Positions 9,370 through 18,416 of a DNA stretch of 27,559 bases are shown in pieces. Position numbers and translations under genes: made by a program. The notes under the pieces were generated by a model, which saw only the letters and a program-made list of their open reading frames with translations, did not search any database and was not told the origin of the DNA. Numbering within the stretch: position 1 is the first letter of the stretch; every line of letters starts with the position of its first letter. Location: assembly GCA_902464015.1 (NCBI GenBank), contig CABQHM010000043.1, forward strand, positions 1 through 27,559, given 5' to 3'. The stretch is from an uncultured Coriobacteriales bacterium. GTDB taxonomy: Bacteria; Actinomycetota; Coriobacteriia; Coriobacteriales; UMGS124.

Positions 9370-10215
9370 ATGGCCGAGATTCAGACTGCGCGTTTTGCCG
9401 GCGCCTGTTACGGCGTGGAGCGCGCCCTGCACATCGTTGAGGACTGCATCGCCCAGGGAGGTACGGTCTGCACGCTTGGGCCCCTTATTCACAACCCCAT
9501 CGTCGTGAGCGACCTTGCGAGCCGCGGTGTGGACGCCATCGACGACGTGCGCGAGGCGCCGGCCTCAGCCACGCTCGTCATTCGCAGCCACGGCGTCGTG
9601 CCCCAGGTCATCGAGGACGCCCAGGCCCTCGGCCTGCATGTGGTGGATGCCACCTGCCCGCATGTGAAGAAGGCCCACGATGCCGCCGCCTGCCTTGCGC
9701 AGGAGGGCTACCAGGTGCTTGTGCTTGGCGAAGCGGGCCACCCCGAGGTGGAGGGCATCCTGGCGCGCTCCGGCAAAGACGCGCTCGTGGTCTCTAGCGC
9801 CGAGGAACTCGCCGACGTCGCAATCAAGCGTCGCGTTGGCATCGTGGTGCAGACCACGCAGACGCAGGCCTTCCTCGACGAGGTCGTCGCGGCCCTGCTG
9901 CCGCGCGTGCGCGAGCTGCGCGTGTTCAACACCGTGTGCTCGGCCACTCTGCAGCGCCAGTGCGCTGCCGCCGAGCTCGCCTCCCGCTCCGATGCCATGG
10001 TGGTCGTGGGCGGCAAGAACTCGGGCAATACGCGCAGGCTCTTCCTCGTGTGCCGCGAACGCTGCGACAACACCCACCATATCGAGACGCCTGGCGAGCT
10101 CGACCCAGCCTGGTTCGCGGGGGTTGAGACCATCGGTGTGACTGCCGGTGCCTCCACCCCGGCCGACCAGGTGGCAGGCGTGGTGGAGCGTCTCGAGGAG
10201 ATTTCGCATGACTGA
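9370..10215 (+). CDS. ispH: 4-hydroxy-3-methylbut-2-enyl diphosphate reductase
   Basis: IspH is the [4Fe-4S] enzyme of the last step of the MEP isoprenoid pathway, converting HMBPP to IPP and DMAPP. The protein has 281 residues from ATG 9370, which is preceded by AAGGGAAGGGG; an in-frame GTG at 9340 lacks a ribosome site. The three cluster cysteines are visible: C13 (AGACYGVERAL), C96 (DATCPHVKKAH) and C190 (TVCSATLQRQ). HPEVEGI and GGKNSGNTRRL are also conserved. The stop overlaps the next start by 8 nt. The rpsA gene that follows ispH in many clostridia is absent here. Confidence 0.95.
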   Translation: MAEIQTARFAGACYGVERALHIVEDCIAQGGTVCTLGPLIHNPIVVSDLASRGVDAIDDVREAPASATLVIRSHGVVPQVIEDAQALGLHVVDATCPHVKKAHDAAACLAQEGYQVLVLGEAGHPEVEGILARSGKDALVVSSAEELADVAIKRRVGIVVQTTQTQAFLDEVVAALLPRVRELRVFNTVCSATLQRQCAAAELASRSDAMVVVGGKNSGNTRRLFLVCRERCDNTHHIETPGELDPAWFAGVETIGVTAGASTPADQVAGVVERLEEISHD

Positions 10216-11629
10216 CGCGAGCACGCCCTACGAGCCGACAAGCGAGCTGCTCAAGGGCCAGGCGGCGCGTCCCGGCGGGCGTGCCCGCTGGCGCGGGGCC
10301 ACGGTGCTCGAGGTCGAGCCAGGCAGCCCAGCCGCCCTGGAGGGTCTCGAGCCCGGCATGATCGTGTCGCACGTGAACGGTGTTGAGCTGCGCGACATGA
10401 TCGACTGGGATTGGGAGGCCGACGGCCCCGAGGTCGACCTCGAGGGTATCGCCAACCCCGACACGCCCGACGAGTTCGAGTTCGAGTGCCATATCGAGCG
10501 CGACTGGGGCCAGGACTGGGGCATCTCTTTTGACGGGGCCGTGTTCGACGGCATGCGCTTATGCCGCAACAACTGCCTCTTCTGCTTTATGAAGATGCTT
10601 CCCCGTGGCATGCGTCGCACGCTTTACATGCGCGATGACGACTATCGTCTGTCCTTTCTCCAGGGCAACTTCGTCACGCTCACGAACCTCACCGACGACG
10701 ACGTCGAGCGCATCGTCTCGCATGCTCTGTCGCCGCTCAACGTGTCGCTGCATGCGGTGAGTCCCGATGTGCGCGCCCGCCTCATGGGCAAGAACGCCCA
10801 ACGCGGCCTGGACGCCCTCGAGCAGATTCTCGAAGGCGGAATTGAGGTCCATGCCCAGATCGTGCTGTGCCCCAACGAGAACGACGGCGAGGAGCTCGTG
10901 CGCACGCTCGACTTCGTGGAGGCCCGCCCGCTCATCACCTCGCTGGGCATCGTGCCTCTGGGCTTCACGCGCCACCAGGACACGTTCACCGAGTCGTTCA
11001 ACGAGCCGGCCCGCGCCCAGGCGGTCATCGACGCCGTGTGGCCCTACCAGCTGCGCAACCGCAAGGCCACGGGTCGCACGCGTTACCAGCTCGCCGACGA
11101 GTTCTACCTCATGGCGCGCACCGATCCGCCCTGCGCCGAGGAGTACGACGGCTATCCCCAGTACTACGACGGCATCGGCATGGTGCGCTCGTTTCTCGAC
11201 GAGGCCGCCGGCCTGCTCGCTGACGAGGAGGCGCTCGGTCCCATCCGCGCGGCTGCCCAGCGTCTCGATGCGGCGGGGGAGCGGGTGCTGCTCGTCTCGG
11301 GCTGCGCGAGCGCGCACGTGGTGCGCGACTTCGTCTCTGCGCTGCCCGTCGGGGGCCGCTGCGAGGTCGTGGCGGTGGAGAACGACTACTTCGGGGGCAA
11401 CGTCAACGTCACGGGCCTTCTGTGCGCCTGCGACGTTTTGGCACAGCTGCCCCAGGACCTGTCGCACACCGTCGTGTGGCTGCCCGACATCATGCTCAAC
11501 GCCGACCGTCTCACGCTTGACGGCGTCACGGCCGACGAGCTTATCCACGCGCTCGAGGACCGCGGTGCTCGGGGCTTTTTCGTGACCGCGGTGCCCCAAG
11601 GCATCAAACGCGCGTTCGAAGCGCTCTGA
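10208..11629 (+). CDS. DUF512 radical-SAM-type Fe-S protein with PDZ-like N-terminus
   Basis: This is a 473-residue member of the DUF512 family, annotated elsewhere as a putative Fe-S oxidoreductase; its reaction is not known to me. Residues about 30-65 form a PDZ-like segment (VEPGSPAALEGLEPGMIVSHVNG). C119-x3-C123-x2-C126 in CRNNCLFCF is a canonical radical-SAM [4Fe-4S] motif. A conserved block with LSFLQGNFVTLTNL and SLHAVSPDVR follows, then a C-terminal DUF512 part with the VENDYFGGNVNVTGLL motif. ATG 10208 has GAGGAG upstream and overlaps ispH. The order DUF512-der-plsY-gpsA matches many Gram-positive genomes, which suggests a conserved but undefined housekeeping role. Confidence 0.9.
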   Translation: MTDASTPYEPTSELLKGQAARPGGRARWRGATVLEVEPGSPAALEGLEPGMIVSHVNGVELRDMIDWDWEADGPEVDLEGIANPDTPDEFEFECHIERDWGQDWGISFDGAVFDGMRLCRNNCLFCFMKMLPRGMRRTLYMRDDDYRLSFLQGNFVTLTNLTDDDVERIVSHALSPLNVSLHAVSPDVRARLMGKNAQRGLDALEQILEGGIEVHAQIVLCPNENDGEELVRTLDFVEARPLITSLGIVPLGFTRHQDTFTESFNEPARAQAVIDAVWPYQLRNRKATGRTRYQLADEFYLMARTDPPCAEEYDGYPQYYDGIGMVRSFLDEAAGLLADEEALGPIRAAAQRLDAAGERVLLVSGCASAHVVRDFVSALPVGGRCEVVAVENDYFGGNVNVTGLLCACDVLAQLPQDLSHTVVWLPDIMLNADRLTLDGVTADELIHALEDRGARGFFVTAVPQGIKRAFEAL

Positions 11630-11677
11630 GCGTGGTACCCTGAGCGCACGTATGTTTTTTCTCAAGGAGGTTCACCC

Positions 11678-12994
11678 ATGACAAAGCCTGTCGTTGCAGT
11701 GGTGGGCAGGCCCAATGTGGGCAAGTCCACGTTCGTCAACCGAGTTTCCCAGCGTCCCGAGGCCATCGTGCACGAGACCGAGGGCGTCACTCGTGACAGG
11801 ACGTTCCATGATTCGGACTGGAACGGCACCGAGTTCTCGCTGTGCGATACCGGCGGTATCGAGGTCGGCGATTCCGAGGATGCGTTCCAGAGCAAGATTC
11901 GCGACCAGGCGGTGCTCGCCATCAACGAGGCCGACGCCATCATCTTCCTCGTCGACGGCAAGACCGGCGTCACCGAGGAGGACGAGGCCGTCTCCCGCAT
12001 CCTGAAGCGCACCGACAAGCCGGTCTTCCTGGCCGTCAACAAGTGCGACTCCGTCCTGCAGGACGCCAACGCCTACGAGTTCTACAGCCTGGGTCTGGGC
12101 GACCCGTACCCCATCAGCGCCCAGCACGGCAACGGCGTGGGCGACATCCTCGACGACGTCGTGGCTTCGCTGCCTGAGGCCACCGAGGAGGAGATCCCCG
12201 AGGACCTCATCCGCGTCGCCATCGTCGGCCGCCCCAACGCCGGCAAGTCCTCGTTGCTCAACCGCCTCTGCGGCGAGCAGCGCTCCATCGTGAGCGACGT
12301 GGCCGGCACCACCCGTGACGCCGTCGACACGCTCGTCGAGCACGAGGGCGTCAAGTACCGCCTCATCGACACCGCCGGTATGCGCAAGCGCACCGTCATC
12401 AACGAGGACCTGGAGTTCTACTCCTACGTGCGTGCCGAGCGCGCTATCGAGCGCGCCGACGTGGCCCTCATCGTCATCGACTCCACCATCGGCGTTACCG
12501 AGCAGGACCAGCGCGTCGCCGGCATGGCGCACAACAACGGCATCGCCGTGGTCGTCCTGCTCAACAAGTGGGACCTCGTCGACACCGCCGAGCGCCGCGA
12601 GGAGCTCGAGAACGACGTGGCCGAGCGCCTGCACTTCGTCTCCTACGCCCCTGTGGTGCGCATCTCCGCCCTCACGGGCCGCTCCTGCCTGCGCGTGTGG
12701 GACGCTGTGAACACCGCCGACGCCCACCGTCGCCAGGTCATCCCGACCCCGCAGCTCAACAAGCTCCTCACCGAGCTGCGCGAGTTCGGCCACACGGTGA
12801 CGAAGGGCACGAAGCGCCTCAAGATGAACTACATCACGCAGACGGGCAACAAGCCTCCCATCTTCACCATCTTCGTGAACATGCCCGAGCTCGTCACCCC
12901 CAACTACGAGCACTTCCTCGAGAACCGCATCCGCGACCGTTTCGACCTCACCGGTACGCCCATCAGGTTCAAGTTCAAGAAGAAGGCCATGTAG
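11678..12994 (+). CDS. der: Ribosome-assembly GTPase Der (EngA)
   Basis: Der is an essential double GTPase for 50S subunit maturation. The 438-residue protein has G domain 1 with GRPNVGKST (10-18), DTGG and NKCD (121-124). G domain 2 has GRPNAGKSS (184-192), DTAGMRKR and NKWD (296-299). The C-terminal KH-like domain (about 355-438) ends in GTPIRFKFKKKAM, typical for Der. The start ATG 11678 has a near-perfect Shine-Dalgarno AAGGAGG. A 48-nt gap separates it from the DUF512 gene, with no convincing terminator. Confidence 0.97.
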   Translation: MTKPVVAVVGRPNVGKSTFVNRVSQRPEAIVHETEGVTRDRTFHDSDWNGTEFSLCDTGGIEVGDSEDAFQSKIRDQAVLAINEADAIIFLVDGKTGVTEEDEAVSRILKRTDKPVFLAVNKCDSVLQDANAYEFYSLGLGDPYPISAQHGNGVGDILDDVVASLPEATEEEIPEDLIRVAIVGRPNAGKSSLLNRLCGEQRSIVSDVAGTTRDAVDTLVEHEGVKYRLIDTAGMRKRTVINEDLEFYSYVRAERAIERADVALIVIDSTIGVTEQDQRVAGMAHNNGIAVVVLLNKWDLVDTAERREELENDVAERLHFVSYAPVVRISALTGRSCLRVWDAVNTADAHRRQVIPTPQLNKLLTELREFGHTVTKGTKRLKMNYITQTGNKPPIFTIFVNMPELVTPNYEHFLENRIRDRFDLTGTPIRFKFKKKAM

Positions 12995-13041
12995 GCTCTT
13001 GCCTTTGGCAGCGCGAAACCGTTAGGAGATAACCTTCCACC

Positions 13042-13698
13042 ATGCTTGTCTATGTGATGTGTGCCCTGGCGTGTGTCATCGCGTATGTTCTTGGCGGCAT
13101 CCCTTCCGCCTATCTCATCGGTAAGGCTTTTGGCAACGTGGATATCCGTACCCAGGGTTCGGGCAACGTCGGTTCTACCAACGTGGCTCGCACCCTGGGT
13201 GCCAAGGCTGGCATTCTCACGCTGGTCAGCGACATCCTCAAGGCCGTGGTCGCCGTTTTGATCGGCAAGCTTCTCATCGGCGTGGTGGGCGCAGGTGCCA
13301 TCGAGACGACCGCCCCGGGCGGCGTCTACGACTGGTGTGCGGCACTGGTGTACCTTGCGGTCATTTTGGGCCATATGTTCACCCCATTCCTGCATTTTCA
13401 TGGTGGCAAAGGCATCGCTTCGGGCTTTGGCGGCGCGGTGGTGCTCATGCCGTGGGCAGGTCTGAGCCTCTGGGGGCCGTTCCTGATTTTTGCTGTTAGC
13501 ACGCGATATGTCTCGCTCGGCAGCATTGCCGGTGCCCTGTCGCTGCCCATTTTTGCCAATCTTTTTTATCAGCCTTCGGTGGCTTTCACGGTCATCGTCT
13601 GCATCGTGTCGGCGCTTGTCATTTGGGGCCATCGCTCCAACATCAAGAAGCTCGCCCACGGGCAGGAGAGCAAGTTCTCCGTTAAAAAGTCGAAGTAG
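13042..13698 (+). CDS. plsY: Acyl-phosphate:glycerol-3-phosphate acyltransferase
   Basis: PlsY is the integral membrane enzyme that transfers an acyl chain from acyl-phosphate to glycerol-3-phosphate, the first step of phospholipid synthesis. The 218-residue protein has several membrane helices. The three signature motifs are present: GSGNVGSTNVAR (39-50), HFHGGKGIASGFG (about 113-125) and a third around RYVSLGSIAGA. The C-terminus is lysine-rich. An AGGAGA element lies about 12 nt upstream of ATG 13042. Its substrate is supplied by gpsA, which starts 5 nt after its stop. Confidence 0.95.
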   Translation: MLVYVMCALACVIAYVLGGIPSAYLIGKAFGNVDIRTQGSGNVGSTNVARTLGAKAGILTLVSDILKAVVAVLIGKLLIGVVGAGAIETTAPGGVYDWCAALVYLAVILGHMFTPFLHFHGGKGIASGFGGAVVLMPWAGLSLWGPFLIFAVSTRYVSLGSIAGALSLPIFANLFYQPSVAFTVIVCIVSALVIWGHRSNIKKLAHGQESKFSVKKSK

Positions 13699-13703
13699 GT
13701 GAT

Positions 13704-14717
13704 GTGGTGAAGCAGCGCGTCTGCGTGGTCGGCGCCGGCTCGTGGGGTACCGCAGTTGCCGGGCATATGGCCAAGCAGGGCAACGAGGTGCGCCTTTGGT
13801 CGCACAACCCCGAGGTTGCCCGTTCCATCAACGAGGAGCATACCAACCCCGTCTATTTGCCCGCATGCAAGCTAGGCGAGAATGTGGTCTCCAGCACCGA
13901 CCATGCGTGGTGCCTCGAGGGGGCCGACGCGGTGCTGTTCGTTGTGCCCTCAAGCCACCTGCGCTCGGTCGCTCGTGACTGCAGCCCCTTTATCGCGCCC
14001 GACCTGCCCGTTTGCGTACTTACCAAGGGCATCGAGTACGGCACCAACAAGCTCATGACCGAGGTTGTGGAAGACGAGCTCACGGGGCGCAATCGCATTG
14101 CGTGCCTGTCGGGACCCAACCATGCCGAGGAAGTCTGCCTCGACATGCCCGCCGGCGCCGTCGCCGCCTCCAGCGACCTGGCATGCGCCGAGTACTTTAA
14201 GGACCTTTTTAACGCTGATCTTTTCCGCACCTACGTGTCCACCGACGAGGTGGGTGTTGAGGTATGCGCTGCGGCCAAGAACGTTGTGGCCATTGCCTGC
14301 GGTGTGGTCAAGGGTCTCTCGTTTGGTGACAACACGCTCTCCGTCATCATGACGCGCGGCCTTGCCGAGATGAGCCGCATCGTGGCCGCTCGCGGCGGCG
14401 ACCCCATGACCTGCATGGGCCTGGCCGGTATGGGCGACCTCGTTGCCACCTGCACGAGCGCCCACTCTCGCAACCAGACCTTCGGCGCAGCGCTTGCAAA
14501 GGGTGAAACGCTCGAGTCCTACGAGGCACGCACCCACATGGTCGTCGAGGGTGCCCGCGCCTGCCGTTCCATTCTGCATATGGCCCGTGAGCTGGGAGTC
14601 GAGGTGCCGCTCACCGAGGCGGTGCACTCGCTGCTCTATGAGGGCACACCTCTGCCCGAGATTGCCGAGACCTTGTTCCGCCGCACTCCGCGCATGGAGT
14701 TCTACGGTCTCGATTAA
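13704..14717 (+). CDS. gpsA: Glycerol-3-phosphate dehydrogenase [NAD(P)+]
   Basis: GpsA reduces dihydroxyacetone phosphate to sn-glycerol-3-phosphate, the backbone used by PlsY. The protein has 337 residues with the Rossmann motif GAGSWGTA (10-17). LSGPNHAEEV, the AAKNVVAIACG block with the catalytic lysine, and the GLAGMGDLVATCTSAHSRN segment are all family hallmarks. Two consecutive GTG codons (13704, 13707) can start it. The ribosome site AGGTGAT abuts the first and gives slightly more usual spacing to the second. It is tightly coupled to plsY. Confidence 0.95.
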   Translation: MVKQRVCVVGAGSWGTAVAGHMAKQGNEVRLWSHNPEVARSINEEHTNPVYLPACKLGENVVSSTDHAWCLEGADAVLFVVPSSHLRSVARDCSPFIAPDLPVCVLTKGIEYGTNKLMTEVVEDELTGRNRIACLSGPNHAEEVCLDMPAGAVAASSDLACAEYFKDLFNADLFRTYVSTDEVGVEVCAAAKNVVAIACGVVKGLSFGDNTLSVIMTRGLAEMSRIVAARGGDPMTCMGLAGMGDLVATCTSAHSRNQTFGAALAKGETLESYEARTHMVVEGARACRSILHMARELGVEVPLTEAVHSLLYEGTPLPEIAETLFRRTPRMEFYGLD

Positions 14718-14765
14718 CACAAACTGTTTCGCCCATCGTCTGGAGTTCGAAGAGGGGAGCACGCC

Positions 14766-15458
14766 ATGCCTGCAGCTACGTTGTCCAAAACCGATGTGAT
14801 GATGTCCCCGTCGATTCTCTCGGCGGATTTCATGGCCCTGCGTGAGAGCGTCTCGCAGGTTTCCAACGGCGCTGACTTCATCCATGTCGACGTCATGGAC
14901 GGTCATTTCTTGCCGAACCTCACCATCGGTCCTATGTTCGTCAAAGGTCTGGCTGGCTGCTTCAGCAACCCCCTCGATGTGCACCTCATGGTGGACAACC
15001 CCGAGTCGACTAGCGACTGGTACATCGACGCAGGTGCCTCGCTCGTGACTGCCCAGCTTGAGGCCCTCACACATGCCAACCGTTTTGCTCGCCATGTCCG
15101 CGAGCGCGGGGCCCTTGCCGGCATCGCCATCAACCCCGCCACTCCCGTGTGCTTGCTGCGCGATGTCGTCGAGGAGCTCGATGTCGTACTTGTCATGAGC
15201 GTGAACCCCGGCTTCGGTGGCCAGTCTTACATCACCTCCACCGCCCGCCGCATCCGCGAGCTGCGTGACATGTGCGCAAACCTCGGCTGTAACCCTGTGG
15301 TTGAGGTTGATGGTGGCATTGGCGTCAAGACTGCTCCGCTCGTGTGCGAGGCCGGCGCGAACATGCTTGTGGCTGGCTCGGCCATCTTCGGTGCCGAGGA
15401 TCCCCATGCCGCCATGGAGCAGATCAGGGCTGCTGGCGCTGCGAGCTTGGTGCTCTAA
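14766..15458 (+). CDS. rpe: Ribulose-phosphate 3-epimerase
   Basis: Rpe interconverts ribulose-5-phosphate and xylulose-5-phosphate in the pentose phosphate pathway. The 230-residue TIM barrel shows the metal ligands and catalytic residues in H40/D42 (FIHVDVMDGHF), H73 (LDVHLMV) and the aspartate of VEVDGGI. SPSILSADF near the N-terminus and VNPGFGGQ are family signatures. The start ATG 14766 has GAGGGGAG upstream. The gene lies 48 nt after gpsA and 2 nt before the cysteine desulfurase. Confidence 0.95.
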   Translation: MPAATLSKTDVMMSPSILSADFMALRESVSQVSNGADFIHVDVMDGHFLPNLTIGPMFVKGLAGCFSNPLDVHLMVDNPESTSDWYIDAGASLVTAQLEALTHANRFARHVRERGALAGIAINPATPVCLLRDVVEELDVVLVMSVNPGFGGQSYITSTARRIRELRDMCANLGCNPVVEVDGGIGVKTAPLVCEAGANMLVAGSAIFGAEDPHAAMEQIRAAGAASLVL

Positions 15459-15460
15459 GC

Positions 15461-16648
15461 ATGCGCGTGCGCCACTATTTCGACCATGCGGCGTCAAGCC
15501 CCATGTCCAGCCTGTGCCGTGAGGAGATGGCCCGCTACGACGCGCAAGAATGGGCCGGCGCCAATCCGAACTCCCTGCATACCAGCGGCCGTGCTGCTTT
15601 TGCCGCGCTTGAACGCGCTCGTACCGACGTTGCACGCGCCGTTGGCGCGAAGCGTCCCAGCGAAATTGTCTTCACAAGTGGTGGCACCGAGGCCAACACA
15701 CTCGCCATCCGCGGCACGGCACTCGCACAGCTCCAAACACTGGGCTCCAAGCGCCGCCGCGTGCTTGTGAGTGCTGTTGAGCACGACTCTGTTCTTGACC
15801 CTGCGGCTTCACTTGAACGTGATGGTTTTATGGTCGAGCGGATTCCTGTGCTTTCCAACGGTGTCGTGGACCTCGAGGCCCTTGAGCACATGCTGGGTCC
15901 CGATGTGGCGCTCGTTTGCGTGATGGGCGCAAACAACGAGGTTGGATCCGTACAGCCCATCGCGCGCGTCGTAACCCTTGCGCATGCCCAGGGCGCGCTT
16001 GTGCATTGCGATGCGATTCAGACGTTTGGCCATGTTCCCTTCAGCACCTCGCAATTGGGCGTTGACACCGCCTCGTTTGCTGCGCACAAGGTCGCGGGTC
16101 CCGTCTCGTGCGGAGCGCTTTATGTGCGCTCGCGCACGCCTATCGTGGCGCAGCAGGTGGGAGGGGGCCAGGAGGGCGGTCTTCGCAGCGGCACGCAAGA
16201 CGTGCGTTCGGCCATGGCCTTTGCGGCCGTCGCCAAGCATGCCGCTGCCACGCTTCAAGACAATGACGCGCTTCTGCGTAGCCACGGTCGCCTGATTGTT
16301 GACACGCTGTGCGCCGAAGGACTCGACTTTTTCGAGACCTTGCGCCGCGAAGGCATCGACACGCCCGAGACGCTTCCCAACATCGTGCATCTGCTTGTGC
16401 CTGGCCATCAGACGGAGGGTCTCGTCCTTGGCTTGGACGACCTGGGATACGAAGTTTCGGGCGGTTCTGCCTGTTCAAGCGGTTCGCTCGACCCCAGTCA
16501 TGTGCTGGCTGCCATGGGAGTGCCCCGCGACCTCGCCTTCTGTGCGCTGCGCATCTCCTTCGATGCGCGTGTGAGTGCTGAGGAGTGCGAGGGCTTGGCG
16601 CATGCACTTGCACGGGTGTGCCGCGAGGCCTCGACGCGCAAACGATAG
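15461..16648 (+). CDS. Cysteine desulfurase (NifS/IscS-like, class V aminotransferase)
   Basis: This PLP enzyme takes sulfur from L-cysteine to form a persulfide for Fe-S cluster or tRNA thiolation pathways. From ATG 15461 it has 395 residues. SGGTEANTLAI (73-83) binds PLP phosphate, the Schiff-base lysine is K210 in AAHKVAGP, and the active cysteine is C338 in GGSACSSGS. The short SACSSGS loop resembles both NifS/IscS and Firmicute NifS-like or IscS-like enzymes. There is no iscU or thiI neighbour, so the acceptor is not indicated by context. No clear ribosome site precedes it; with only 2 nt after rpe, translation is probably coupled. Confidence 0.9.
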   Translation: MRVRHYFDHAASSPMSSLCREEMARYDAQEWAGANPNSLHTSGRAAFAALERARTDVARAVGAKRPSEIVFTSGGTEANTLAIRGTALAQLQTLGSKRRRVLVSAVEHDSVLDPAASLERDGFMVERIPVLSNGVVDLEALEHMLGPDVALVCVMGANNEVGSVQPIARVVTLAHAQGALVHCDAIQTFGHVPFSTSQLGVDTASFAAHKVAGPVSCGALYVRSRTPIVAQQVGGGQEGGLRSGTQDVRSAMAFAAVAKHAAATLQDNDALLRSHGRLIVDTLCAEGLDFFETLRREGIDTPETLPNIVHLLVPGHQTEGLVLGLDDLGYEVSGGSACSSGSLDPSHVLAAMGVPRDLAFCALRISFDARVSAEECEGLAHALARVCREASTRKR

Positions 16649-16657
16649 GGGAGCACC

Positions 16658-17458
16658 ATGGAGTTCGTTGACTGCCATACCCACACCTTTTATTCCGACG
16701 GCAAGGCGAGTGTGGAGGACAACGTCTCCCGCGCCTGCGAGCTCGGACTGACCACCATCTGCATCACCGACCATCTCACGTTGCCCCATGAAATCGACCC
16801 CACGTGCGAGGTCAGTGTCCCTGAAGCCGACCTTCCCGCCTATGCCGCCGACATCGAGGCGGCGCGTGCACAGCACCCTGAAGTTGACGTCGTCTTTGGA
16901 TTCGAGTGCGACTACTACCCGGGTTGTGCCGACAACGTCATCCGCTGGACCCACGGGGCGACGTTCAAGCTCGGCTCGGTGCACATGGTGGACATGCGCT
17001 GGATTGATGACCTCAGCGACCTCTCGTTTTGGGAGGAGCGCGGTGTCGACGCTGTTTGGGAGGGGTATTTCCGCCTTTGGGGCCAAGCATGCCACAGCGG
17101 CCTATTCGATTCCATGGCGCATCCCGACCTCGTGAGCCTCTTGGGCCGTTATCCCTCGGGCGATGCTATGCAGCGCCTGTATGCTCAGGCTGCCCGTGAT
17201 GCAGCTGCCGCCGGCGTGCGCGTGGAGATCAACACGGCGGGTTCCATCAAGCCTGTTTGCAGGTTCTACCCCCACCCTGAGTTGCTCTCCCTTTTCCGCG
17301 CGGCCGGCGTCCCCATCACCGTGGGCTCCGATGCCCATGTGGTGACGCGCGTCGGCGAGAACATCGGTCAGGCCTATGCGCTTGCCGCTGCGGCGGGCTA
17401 TCGCAGCATCGATGTCCCGACTGCAGCTGGTGGCTGGCGTAGCGTCTCAATCGCGTAA
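16658..17458 (+). CDS. PHP-domain phosphoesterase, HisJ (histidinol-phosphatase)-like
   Basis: This is a 266-residue PHP metallo-phosphoesterase. The motifs are HTHTFYSDG (7-15), CITDHL, the glutamate in FGFECDYYPG, GSVHMVD, MAHPDLVSL and the C-terminal GSDAH, all expected metal ligands. The HisJ-type pattern (EVxxGFExDY and SVHxVD) fits histidinol-phosphatase, which removes phosphate from histidinol-phosphate in histidine synthesis. No other his gene is nearby, so another sugar or nucleotide phosphate is possible. ATG 16658 has AGGGGAG just upstream, overlapping the end of the desulfurase gene. Confidence 0.85.
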   Translation: MEFVDCHTHTFYSDGKASVEDNVSRACELGLTTICITDHLTLPHEIDPTCEVSVPEADLPAYAADIEAARAQHPEVDVVFGFECDYYPGCADNVIRWTHGATFKLGSVHMVDMRWIDDLSDLSFWEERGVDAVWEGYFRLWGQACHSGLFDSMAHPDLVSLLGRYPSGDAMQRLYAQAARDAAAAGVRVEINTAGSIKPVCRFYPHPELLSLFRAAGVPITVGSDAHVVTRVGENIGQAYALAAAAGYRSIDVPTAAGGWRSVSIA

Positions 17459-17527
17459 TACTGCCGACGCCCGCGCGGTGTCTGTTTGTCCCGTCCGGCT
17501 CGACTCATTTCGAAAAGGTGATTTGCC

Positions 17528-18322
17528 ATGAAGGTGCGCGAACTTGAGACGTCTCTCTTCTCATGCCTGCCGAAGATGTGGGCTGAGCCGTGGGACAAGG
17601 TCGGCCTTTCGGTGGGTGACCCCGACGCGGAGGTCACCAAGATCGCCCTTGCCCTTGACGCCTCGGCAGGCAACGTTCGCACAGCTTATGCGGCTGGTGC
17701 CAACGTGCTGCTCACCCATCATCCGGTCTGCCTCTCCATGCCCGATGCCCTTACGCCGCCCTCTTCCGGTGCGGGCTTTGCAAGCTCGTGTCTTTGGGAG
17801 GCCATGCGTCTGGGTGTTGCCGTCTTGTCGTTCCATACCAACCTTGACCGATGCGAGGCTGCTCGTGCGGCCATGCCTGCTCGCCTGGGTCTTGCTCCGC
17901 AGTCCGGCGGCCTGGAATCCGACCGTCCGGAGAACCTCGGCCGCCTGGGTGCCTGCGTGCCGCTGCCTTCCGGCATGACGCTGCGCGAGCTTGCTCGTTC
18001 GTGCAAGGACGCATTGGGCGACGTGGCGCAGGCCTATGGTTCGCTTGATTCCACTCGCACCCGTGCCGCATTCTTCACCGGCAGTCTCGGTGACTGCGGC
18101 CACTATGCGCTTGAGGCAGGCTGCGACGTCGTGGTGTGCGGTGAGTGCGGCTACCACAAGGCGCTCGAGCTTCTCACCCACGGATGCGCGGTCATCGTGC
18201 TCGGCCATGATGTGTCGGAGCTGCCGCTCGTGGGTGTTCTCAACGACGTTCTCGACTCGTTCGGTGTGCCTGAAGATGCGCGTGTGGTGCTTTGCGAGGA
18301 TTCGCATTGGTCTAGCATCTGA
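17528..18322 (+). CDS. Nif3-like dinuclear metal-centre protein
   Basis: This 264-residue protein belongs to the Nif3/YbgI family, often labelled GTP cyclohydrolase 1 type 2 homolog; the true function is unsettled. The N-terminal half has the metal-binding THHP motif and FHTNLD. The C-terminal half has the second ligand set, with CGECGYHKALE and a GHDVSELP segment. Members form hexameric rings around di-metal sites. The single 264-residue length lacks the inserted PII-like domain found in longer Bacillus homologs. An AAAAGGTG site precedes ATG 17528. The pair with the zinc-ribbon protein downstream is conserved in actinobacteria. Confidence 0.9.
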   Translation: MKVRELETSLFSCLPKMWAEPWDKVGLSVGDPDAEVTKIALALDASAGNVRTAYAAGANVLLTHHPVCLSMPDALTPPSSGAGFASSCLWEAMRLGVAVLSFHTNLDRCEAARAAMPARLGLAPQSGGLESDRPENLGRLGACVPLPSGMTLRELARSCKDALGDVAQAYGSLDSTRTRAAFFTGSLGDCGHYALEAGCDVVVCGECGYHKALELLTHGCAVIVLGHDVSELPLVGVLNDVLDSFGVPEDARVVLCEDSHWSSI

Positions 18323-18343
18323 TACGCGTCTGGGCGTGTATCA
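18320..18343 (+). other. Hairpin at the end of the Nif3-like gene
   Basis: A 9-bp stem (TGATACGCG with CGTGTATCA, one G-T pair) closes a 6-nt loop and begins on the stop codon. No T-run follows, so it is not a standard intrinsic terminator. It may stabilise the upstream mRNA or separate the two cistrons. It lies in the 94-nt gap before the zinc-ribbon gene. Confidence 0.45.
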
Positions 18344-18416
18344 TGATTCGACCATTGAATGAAATGCTTTTGTAACCTTCCTTGTACACGAAATTGCAGA
18401 GAAAGAGGAATCAAGT

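Noticed and set aside
11619..11660. Possible terminator or attenuator between the DUF512 gene and der (GCGCTC/GAGCGC then six T)
   Set aside because: The stem is only 6 bp with a loop of about 18 nt, and the T-run starts about 8 nt after it. The der ribosome site follows at once.
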